Assembly (NCBI GenBank): GCA_021372535.1
Contig: JAJFUH010000133.1
Span: forward strand, 1 to 29,672
DNA from: a bacterium
GTDB lineage: Bacteria > Latescibacterota > Latescibacteria > Latescibacterales > Latescibacteraceae
Length of the DNA: 29,672 nt
Direction: 5' to 3'
Shown here: positions 1-5,978 of the stretch, piece by piece
How the letters are laid out: each line of letters opens with the position of its first letter
Position numbering within the stretch: the first letter of the stretch is position 1
Translations under genes and position numbers: made by a program
The notes under the pieces: model-generated
Told to the model about the DNA's origin: nothing
Database searches by the model: none
The model's input: only the letters and a program-made list of their open reading frames with translations

Positions 1-722
1 AGGGATTACCCGGATTTTTTTAATCGTGGTCATCCTGCTAATCGTGAAAATCCCGGTTCAGATTTTTTGGGGGAGGTGCGGGAGGCAGATGTGTTGATGC
101 CGCATAGGGATTCATCTAAAGACAAATACCCGGAACCCGGATTACCGGGATGAAAGGGATTACCCGGATTTTAAATCGTGGTCATCCTGCTAATCATGAA
201 AATCATGGTTCAAAGTTTTTTTGGGGGAGGTGCGGGTGGAAGATGAGTTGATGCCGCATAGGGAATCATCTAAAGACAAATACCCGGAACCTGGATTACC
301 TGGATTAATGGATTACCCGGATTTTTTTAAATCGTGGTCATCCTGTAAATCATGAAAATCATGGTTCAAAGTTTTTTGGGGGAGGTGCGGGAGGCAGATA
401 TGTTGATGCCGCATAGGGATTCATCTAAGGACAAAAACCTGGAACCCGGATTGCCGGGATTAAGGGATTACCCGGATTTTTAATCGTGGTCATCCGGCAA
501 ATCATGAAAATCATGGTTCAAAGTTTTTTGGGGGAAGTGCGGGAGGCAGATGTGTTGATGCCGCCAGGGGGATTCATCTAAGGACAAATACCCGGAACCT
601 GGATTGCCTGGATTAATGGATTACCCGGATTTTTTTAATCGCGGTCATCCTGCTAATCATGAAAATCCCGGTTCAAAGTTTTCTGGGGGAGGTGCATGCG
701 GAAAATGTGTCAATGCCGGTAA
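1..722. repeat. Tandem array of a ~154-bp unit (four copies plus a decayed fifth)
   Basis: Units begin near 1, 155, 308, 463 and 616, so the periods are 154, 153, 155 and 153 bp. Each starts with a GGATTACCCGGATTTT-like block, then a run of 9-bp words of the form AATCxTGxT around CATCCTGCT, then a GGGGGAGGTGCGGGAGGCAGA block and a TTGATGCCGCATAGGG block. It closes with ACCCGGAACCCGGATT-like words that run into the next unit. The fifth copy keeps the first ~90 bases and then decays towards the end of the next gene. Copies differ by scattered substitutions and 1-2 base indels. The array continues past the left edge or starts there; this cannot be seen. I see no convincing gene in it. Confidence 0.93.
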
Positions 723-729
723 CGATAGA

Positions 730-749
730 GGACAGGCCCCGTCCTGTCC
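730..749 (-). terminator. Possible terminator hairpin after the amidohydrolase gene
   Basis: A perfect 7-bp inverted repeat, GGACAGG (730-736) and CCTGTCC (743-749), with a 6-base loop lies 11 bases beyond the stop codon of the minus-strand gene at 761-2215. Read on the minus strand it is followed by TCTATCGTT, not a true T-run, so termination is only a possibility. Confidence 0.35.
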
Positions 750-760
750 CTGTTCCACCG

Positions 761-2215
761 TCATCCCCATTTCACCGTCTTGAGCGCTTTTTCCTTCTCC
801 GCGAGGTTGAAAATGCGCCGTGCGTTGCCGTTCATAATGGGTTCGACAAGCCCGAGAGCATCGTCGAGACTCATCCATCCTTCCTCGACAAGCTCGGCGA
901 GAGCAAGTGCTATGCCCTTCCGCGCGATGACGGCGTGTCCGAGGACCGGCTCCACCGGAACATAATCCCCGCCGAAGGTGAGTATCTTGTTCGCGGGCGC
1001 GGTCACGAGGTATTTCTTGAGGAAATCCTTCGATGCGACCGGGTTGACAATCCATGCCCAGCACATGTCGAGGTATGCGTTCGTGTGCTGCTTGGCGATC
1101 GAGATCATCTCCTCGTAGTAGGGATAGCAGATGTGCATGAACACAAATCTCGTTTTCGGCGCGGCAAGGCAGAGGTTTGTGGCCGAACCGGGGTTGTTGA
1201 TGAGCCGTGAGAGCGGCATGGTGTTCTGCCCGGCATAGTATCCCGTATGGAGTTTCACCGGAAGCCCGGTTTTTGTTGCCTTTTCGACCGCGTACCAGAA
1301 GAGATGATCTTCGAGCGCCTTTGTTTCGGCGGCTGTCATCGGTTGTTTTTCGAGCTTTTTCCTGAAAAGCGGCTCCGCGCGGTCGGCGGGGACTTTTTCG
1401 TAGTCGATGTCACGGCTGTAGGCGTTCTGCGATTTCACAGCCACGGCGTAGGTTCCGTACGTGTCGAACCACCAGTCGATCACACGGTGCCAGTCGGAAA
1501 GCGATGACGCCCTGATGCCCGCGGGCTCGCCGAACTGCCTGAAATCGGGCCCGGCGAACATGCCCACGATGCTGATATCCTGCATGAGCAGGGTCGGCAT
1601 GGCGGTGCGCATGAACGGCGTCCCTTCGAGGCTGTTGACCTGGCAGGATTCGATGTTAGCGAGCTCGCAGAGGATGTGACGGTAGAATCCGGGGCGGACT
1701 GTTTTTTCGTATCCGGCCTGGACTTTTGCCACCGTTTTCGCCGAAAGCTCGTCGACACCGTAGAGCTCTTTCATGGCAATGCAGACCGCCTGGCCGTACG
1801 CCGTGTTTTTGACCGCCCACCAGTAGGGTTCGAGGATTTTCCACTTGTCCGACGGGTCGACATCGGGAGAGAAAAACCGGTCGTACACCTTCTGGGGCAT
1901 ACCGGCGGTGAGCAGGTCGGAATCGAGGTAATGTTCGAGCACAAGGCTCCAGTCGTCGCTCTTTATCCATGATACCGAATGCCCGTTGATCCGGCCCTTT
2001 TCCTCCATGAGGTGCTCGTGCGTGTCGATGAACGGGGTCTCCGTCACCCGTTTGAATATCTGTTCGCGGGCATCCTGCGAACCCGACGATCTCGACGGAG
2101 CCGGGGACGGTTTTTCCTGCCCCTGCGCTTTTCCTGAGCCGAGAAGCGAAAGAATACCGGCCGAGCCGAGCCCCTTGAGCGTCGCGCGTCTCTGAATGGT
2201 TTTTTTCCGTTTCAT
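761..2215 (-). CDS. Tat-exported amidohydrolase family 2 (TIM-barrel metal-dependent hydrolase)
   Basis: Protein of 484 residues. The N-terminus has a twin-arginine signal (RRATLKGLG, residues 9-17) with a short hydrophobic stretch, so export of a folded metalloenzyme is expected. The mature part has amidohydrolase hallmarks: D64-T-H66-E-H68 after the first strand, K261 in an AVAVK strand, H323 in VKLHTG, H361 in FVFMHICYP and D417 in TFGGDY. These are the usual metal and catalytic positions of the PF04909-type family, whose members act on lactones, decarboxylate aromatic acids or hydrolyse amides; uronate-isomerase-like enzymes share the fold. The substrate cannot be told. The ATG at 2215 is preceded by AGGGGA. 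Two Tat-exported genes lie upstream on the same strand. A nested palindrome at 2282-2324 sits in the leader. Confidence 0.85.
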   Translation of the reverse strand: MKRKKTIQRRATLKGLGSAGILSLLGSGKAQGQEKPSPAPSRSSGSQDAREQIFKRVTETPFIDTHEHLMEEKGRINGHSVSWIKSDDWSLVLEHYLDSDLLTAGMPQKVYDRFFSPDVDPSDKWKILEPYWWAVKNTAYGQAVCIAMKELYGVDELSAKTVAKVQAGYEKTVRPGFYRHILCELANIESCQVNSLEGTPFMRTAMPTLLMQDISIVGMFAGPDFRQFGEPAGIRASSLSDWHRVIDWWFDTYGTYAVAVKSQNAYSRDIDYEKVPADRAEPLFRKKLEKQPMTAAETKALEDHLFWYAVEKATKTGLPVKLHTGYYAGQNTMPLSRLINNPGSATNLCLAAPKTRFVFMHICYPYYEEMISIAKQHTNAYLDMCWAWIVNPVASKDFLKKYLVTAPANKILTFGGDYVPVEPVLGHAVIARKGIALALAELVEEGWMSLDDALGLVEPIMNGNARRIFNLAEKEKALKTVKWG

Positions 2216-2281
2216 GGTCGTTTCCCCTTGTTTATCGCATTGTGTATTGTTTCGACTTCGTGTTTACACGTGCAAAATGTA

Positions 2282-2324
2282 TGTCAAGGCTCGTCCGAAG
2301 AACAACTTGTTCTGGTCTTGACAT
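2282..2324. promoter_or_regulatory. Nested palindrome upstream of the amidohydrolase gene (possible operator or decayed family A repeat)
   Basis: The outer arms TGTCAAG (2282-2288) and CTTGACA (2317-2323) enclose a perfect inner palindrome AGAACAACTTGTTCT (2299-2313; 7-bp arms around one base). It lies 67-109 bases before the start codon at 2215, in the 213-base gap after the gene ending at 2429. The outer arms match the core of the outer arms of repeat family A, so this may be a diverged short copy of that element rather than a protein-binding site. Its function is not shown by the sequence. Confidence 0.45.
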
Positions 2325-2428
2325 GCAGGAAAACACATAGTTCTACGGGTGGTCGGTGAAAATGTCAATTCTCACCGGCCGCTCGATGGGAAAAGTGTGA
2401 ATACGCCTCCAAAACACCACAATATATG

Positions 2429-3898
2429 TTACAGTTTCTCACGGTCGATGAACACATCGGTTCTCTGGAATACATAGCCGGTCAGCCCCAGCCCGGCGGT
2501 GCGGTCCATGAGCTCGCGGCAGACCTTTTCGGGCCATTCGTAACCTTTGATGACGGGGTGTGCGGGTATCCTGCCGCTGTCGATGGCGGCCATCCGTGTC
2601 CATTCATGGGTCATGAGCCTGATGAGACGGTCGTCGCCCAGGTTTGCGTAGAACTTCTTCATCTGGTCGTTGTACGTACCGTCCGTCGGGGCGGCCTCGG
2701 CGACGGCGAGGTCGGAAATCTTCCTGTCGGGCAGGCCGATATCCTGCCATCCGAAAAAGCCCGTGACAATCTTCAGCGCGACCGATTCATCGAGGCCGGG
2801 AACCCATTCGCAGAGCTGGTTCGCCCATGCCGCAACGACGCTGATGAACTGCCACTGCGCCCAGGAAAGCGGATGGAGGGCGTCCGAAGCGCCGTTGATG
2901 AGGTCCTCGTAGTTATGCCCCACGAAGAGCGACATGGTGGCGCCGTGCGTATCGGTGACAAAGCCGCTCCGGTGGTTTGTTTCGGTATGGATGACGTCAT
3001 GAATGCGCTTGAGCGCGTTTCCGACCACCTTTGCCCTGAAATAGAGCCAGTCCATGACACCGTTGTCCTCGCCGAGGAACGAGATGAAATCCATGAATGT
3101 GAGATTGTATTTCGCCGCCTGTTCGAGCGTTTTACGGTCGAGACGTTCGAGGCGCGCCCGGAGTTTCATCATCGAATCCCGCATCAGGCCGAAATCGTAC
3201 CCCATCTCCCCGGCAGCCTGCTGGCATGAGCTGCACCCGCACCCGAACAGGTTTGACCAGAACGAGGGCGTCGCATACCGGTAATGGGAGACATACATGG
3301 AATCGACATCGTACGTTTTAGCCGCAAACCCGAAGAGCGCCTGTTCCCATGCTTTGACAGCGGGTTTTTCGAAGCAGGCGGTATACTCCGAGTGGGCAAG
3401 GGCGTATTTGATGAGCGGAAGGTCTATGAACTTGACGCCGTCGAATGTCTCGCCCATGATCGCGCGGCTTTCCTCGCCGTAGTGATGCCCGGAGAAATAG
3501 AGCCAGAAATCCATGCCCCGGCGGTGTGTTTCCTCGATTGCCTGGATAAGCTGGGAATCGTCCTCGGTCTGACCGGCGTGCATGTAACGATCCGGGCCGA
3601 GCGGGTTCAGGCTTTTGAGCCAGTCGGGCATTTTTATCGCCTCGCCGCAGATGAGCACGTTGACGCCGAGTTTTTTCTGGAGGGCGTCGATATATTTCGG
3701 GTTTTTGATTATGTCGCTTGCGGAAGAATAACACCCCACGAGCTTTTTGCCGGGAACGCCGGTGACAAAGGGACGCGCCGAGGGTGCAGCTCCGGTTCGC
3801 GACGGCCATCCATCCCGTGCCGCGAGGAGGGTTCCCGCCGCCGCTGCCGTTCCCCGCGCGATGAAATCACGGCGGCTGATATCCGAAATGCTGTTCAT
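2429..3898 (-). CDS. Tat-exported protein of unrecognised family, paralogue 1 (CxCxxC, TIM-barrel-like)
   Basis: Protein of 489 residues with a clear Tat signal (SRRDFIARG, residues 8-16, then an Ala-rich hydrophobic stretch). I do not recognise the family. Conserved blocks shared with the next gene upstream include GHHYGEESR (137-145), DSMYVSHYRYA (199-209), the cysteine cluster C220-G-C222-S-S-C225, FVGHN and ANQLCEWVPGL. Alternating strand and helix patterns, with His, Glu and Asp at predicted strand ends, suggest a TIM-barrel hydrolase; CxCxxC motifs also occur in some putative glycoside hydrolases. The ATG at 3898 has AGGAG 8 bases upstream. It is probably co-transcribed with 4080-5552, separated by a family A repeat. 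Location: periplasm or outside. A role in polysaccharide use is inferred only from context. Confidence 0.8.
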   Translation of the reverse strand: MNSISDISRRDFIARGTAAAAGTLLAARDGWPSRTGAAPSARPFVTGVPGKKLVGCYSSASDIIKNPKYIDALQKKLGVNVLICGEAIKMPDWLKSLNPLGPDRYMHAGQTEDDSQLIQAIEETHRRGMDFWLYFSGHHYGEESRAIMGETFDGVKFIDLPLIKYALAHSEYTACFEKPAVKAWEQALFGFAAKTYDVDSMYVSHYRYATPSFWSNLFGCGCSSCQQAAGEMGYDFGLMRDSMMKLRARLERLDRKTLEQAAKYNLTFMDFISFLGEDNGVMDWLYFRAKVVGNALKRIHDVIHTETNHRSGFVTDTHGATMSLFVGHNYEDLINGASDALHPLSWAQWQFISVVAAWANQLCEWVPGLDESVALKIVTGFFGWQDIGLPDRKISDLAVAEAAPTDGTYNDQMKKFYANLGDDRLIRLMTHEWTRMAAIDSGRIPAHPVIKGYEWPEKVCRELMDRTAGLGLTGYVFQRTDVFIDREKL

Positions 3899-3948
3899 GC
3901 TGTTTTCTCCTATAAGTCTTGTGATAAAGTCTGTACGTGTGGATATAC

Positions 3949-4077
3949 GCTGTCAAGGGTCGGCACAAAGTGCCGATCCCCGATTAATGATTCGGGGACA
4001 TGTTTACAAGCCCTTGACAGCACCGAAACAATACATTTCATTATTGGGCTCGTGAAAAATTTACTTTTTCACAGCCC
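3949..4077 (+). repeat. Family A nested-palindrome element, copy 1 (129 bp)
   Basis: The outer arms GCTGTCAAGGG (3949-3959) and CCCTTGACAGC (4011-4021) are perfect 11-bp inverted repeats. Inside are hairpin a, TCGGCAC-AAA-GTGCCGA (3960-3976), and hairpin b, TCCCCGA/TCGGGGA (3977-3983 and 3992-3998). After a 24-base spacer comes hairpin c (4046-4077): GGGCT-C-GTGAAAAA, a 5-base loop, and TTTTTCAC-AGCCC. The element ends two bases from the stop codon of the minus-strand gene at 4080. Near-identical layout at 16929-17057, and in inverse at 14911-15014. Confidence 0.93.
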
Positions 4078-4079
4078 TC

Positions 4080-5552
4080 CTATAGTCTGCTTTTATCGAT
4101 GAGAACGTCCGTCCGCTGGAAAACATAACCGTTCAGCCCGAGGTCGAGGGCGCGCGCCATGAGCTCACGGCATACCGGCTCGGGCCACTCGAAACCCTTG
4201 ATGACCGGATGGGCGGGCAATCTCCCGCGGTTGATCGCCGTCATACGTGTCCACTCGTGGGTCATGAGCCTGATGGTGAGGTCGGGATTGAAATAACCGT
4301 AAAACGACCCCTTTTCGTTGCTGTATGTGTCGTGCTTCGACATGTCTTCGCCGATGCGAAGGTCGGCGATCTTTTTGTCCGGCAGCCCGAGTCCGTCATA
4401 CCCGAAGAACGTTGTCACGAGCTTGAGCGCGGTGGATTCTTCGAGGCCGGGAACCCATTCGCAGAGCTGGTTCGCCCATGAGGCGACCGCAGAGATGTGC
4501 TGTGTCGCGCACCACGAGAGCGGCTGGAGTGCGTCCGATGCGCCGTCGAAGAAATCCGCCCAGTTGTGCCCGACAAAGAGCGCCTGCGTGGCGTTGAAGG
4601 TGTCGGTCATGAACCTGCACTGGCCCGCCGTCGCCGTATGGACAGCATCGTGGATGCGCCTGAGCTCGCTGCCGACCACCTTCGACCTGAACACGAGCCA
4701 GTCGATGACTCCGTTGTCGCCGCCCAACAGCACGAGAAAATCGGTGAATGTCATCCTGAAACGGGCGGCCTGTTCGAGCGTTTTCCGGTCGAGCCGTTCG
4801 AGGCTGCGGCGGAGCTTCATCATCGAATTCTTCATTGCCTCGAAGTCATACCCCATCCGGTCGGCTTCTTCACGGCAGGAGCTGCATGCGCACCCGAACA
4901 GGTTTGTCCAGAAGGACGGGCTCGCATAGCGGTAGTGCGATACGTACATCGAGTCCGCGCCGTATGTCCGTGCGCCGTAGCTGAACACCGCCGGTTCGTA
5001 CTCCCTGACAGCGGGCTTTGCAAAGCACGATGTCTTCATGGATTCGAGCGAGTACTTTATCGGCGGGAGATCGAGGAACTTGACACCGTCGAAAGTCTCG
5101 GATATGATCGGGCGGCTCTCTTCGCCGTAATGGTGGCCCGTGTAGTAGAGATAGAACTGCATGCCGCGACTGTGGGTATCCTCGACAGCTCTGTGGACTC
5201 CGGAATCGTCCCCGGTGTGACCTCGGGCGTTCATGATGCGGTCGGGACCGATGGGATTCATCCTGAGGAGCCAGTCGGGCAGCCTGATGGGGGGGCTGCA
5301 ATACAGGGTGTTGACGCCGAGTTTGGCCTGGAGGGCATCGATGTATTTCGGAGAGTCGAGTATTTCCTCGAGGGTGCAGTAACAGCCTATGACCCTGTTT
5401 TTCGAAACACCCGGCTGTATGGAGCTAACCGGTTCGGAACCGGCTGTCTGTGCGGCGCGGGTTTCACTGGTTCCTGTAAGGATTCCGGCTGCCGTCGCCG
5501 CGGTTCCCGTTCTGAGAAAGTCACGGCGGCTGATATGTGGAAAAAACTTCAT
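4080..5552 (-). CDS. Tat-exported protein of unrecognised family, paralogue 2 (CxCxxC, TIM-barrel-like)
   Basis: Protein of 490 residues from the ATG at 5552, which has GGAG 7 bases upstream. An in-frame ATG at 5591 would add 13 residues but push the Tat motif inward and has a poorer ribosome site. The Tat signal is SRRDFLRTG (8-16). By eye it is well over half identical to the 2429-3898 product along its whole length. It keeps HHYGEESR (140-147), DSMYVSHYRYA (200-210), C221-A-C223-S-S-C226, FVGHN and NQLCEWVPGL, so the pair is a tandem duplication. The two differ most in the signal region and linker, as expected for exported enzymes. The substrate is unknown; see the notes for paralogue 1. 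Confidence 0.8.
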   Translation of the reverse strand: MKFFPHISRRDFLRTGTAATAAGILTGTSETRAAQTAGSEPVSSIQPGVSKNRVIGCYCTLEEILDSPKYIDALQAKLGVNTLYCSPPIRLPDWLLRMNPIGPDRIMNARGHTGDDSGVHRAVEDTHSRGMQFYLYYTGHHYGEESRPIISETFDGVKFLDLPPIKYSLESMKTSCFAKPAVREYEPAVFSYGARTYGADSMYVSHYRYASPSFWTNLFGCACSSCREEADRMGYDFEAMKNSMMKLRRSLERLDRKTLEQAARFRMTFTDFLVLLGGDNGVIDWLVFRSKVVGSELRRIHDAVHTATAGQCRFMTDTFNATQALFVGHNWADFFDGASDALQPLSWCATQHISAVASWANQLCEWVPGLEESTALKLVTTFFGYDGLGLPDKKIADLRIGEDMSKHDTYSNEKGSFYGYFNPDLTIRLMTHEWTRMTAINRGRLPAHPVIKGFEWPEPVCRELMARALDLGLNGYVFQRTDVLIDKSRL

Positions 5553-5978
5553 GGAAAAGCTCCACGATAAAATAGCGCCCGATCGATTCACACGATTCGA
5601 TAGAACGCGGATTTACGCTGATTTGAGTATTTTTTGATGTTTTCCGGTTATCCGGTTAAATTAGCTGACATGATTGATCCCTCTCGGCTTCGCCGTGTCC
5701 CCCTTACAAAAGAAAGGGGGATGAAAGTGCCCTTAAAGCCGTTCCCCCTTTAATAAGGGGGGATGCCGGAAGGCAGGGGGGATCATGTATCAATGACAAG
5801 TATGTTATATTCCTTTGTTAGAATCTACAATATATATCGCAGGCATGAAAGAAAAAGCTGAAAAATCAGGAGTACCTTTCCGGATTGCGCTCAGTTTTTA
5901 TTGGAATACCACCTTCATCTTGCGTATCATAGAGATGCGGTCTCACATGATTGGTCATAAACAGGGAGGAGAAAAGCC
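5553..5978. other. Intergenic region between divergent genes, mostly repeat DNA
   Basis: This stretch separates the minus-strand paralogue pair from the plus-strand heparinase-like gene, so promoters for both should lie here. It contains a two-copy 10-bp direct repeat (ACGCGGATTT then ACGCTGATTT, 5605-5624) and one full family B repeat (5674-5795). I could not pick convincing -35/-10 boxes. A strong ribosome site, GGGAGGAG, at 5964-5971 serves the gene at 5979. Confidence 0.6.
5674..5795 (-). repeat. Family B GC-rich interspersed repeat, copy 1
   Basis: Read on the minus strand it matches 25337-25455: GATCCCCCCTGCC, CGGCATCCCCCCTT, a GGGGGAACGG block, a CCCCCTT...AAGGGGG hairpin, then CGGCGAAGCCGAG and GGGATCAAT. 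The ends GATCCCCC and (G)GGGATC form an outer inverted repeat, and CGGC-GAA-GCCG is a tight hairpin. It is non-coding, of the kind scattered between genes in many environmental genomes. Confidence 0.88.

Noticed and set aside
1-722. CRISPR array
   Set aside because: Units are ~154 bp, directly adjacent and similar over their whole length; there are no unique spacers or short identical repeats, and no cas gene nearby.
2426-3229. Plus-strand open frame of 267 codons opposite the first paralogue
   Set aside because: It is the antisense shadow of a clearly coding minus-strand gene with Tat signal, ribosome site and a conserved paralogue; its translation has no domain-like pattern.
3949-4077. tRNA or riboswitch reading of the branched family A element
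   Set aside because: It has several hairpins on an outer stem, but no tRNA invariant bases (no T-loop or CCA-side pattern), it occurs in both orientations, and its position after stop codons argues against a riboswitch.
4497-5570. Plus-strand frame of 357 codons
   Set aside because: Shadow of the second paralogue on the opposite strand; no ribosome site and Arg/Glu/Val/Pro-rich composition typical of antisense frames in GC-rich genes.
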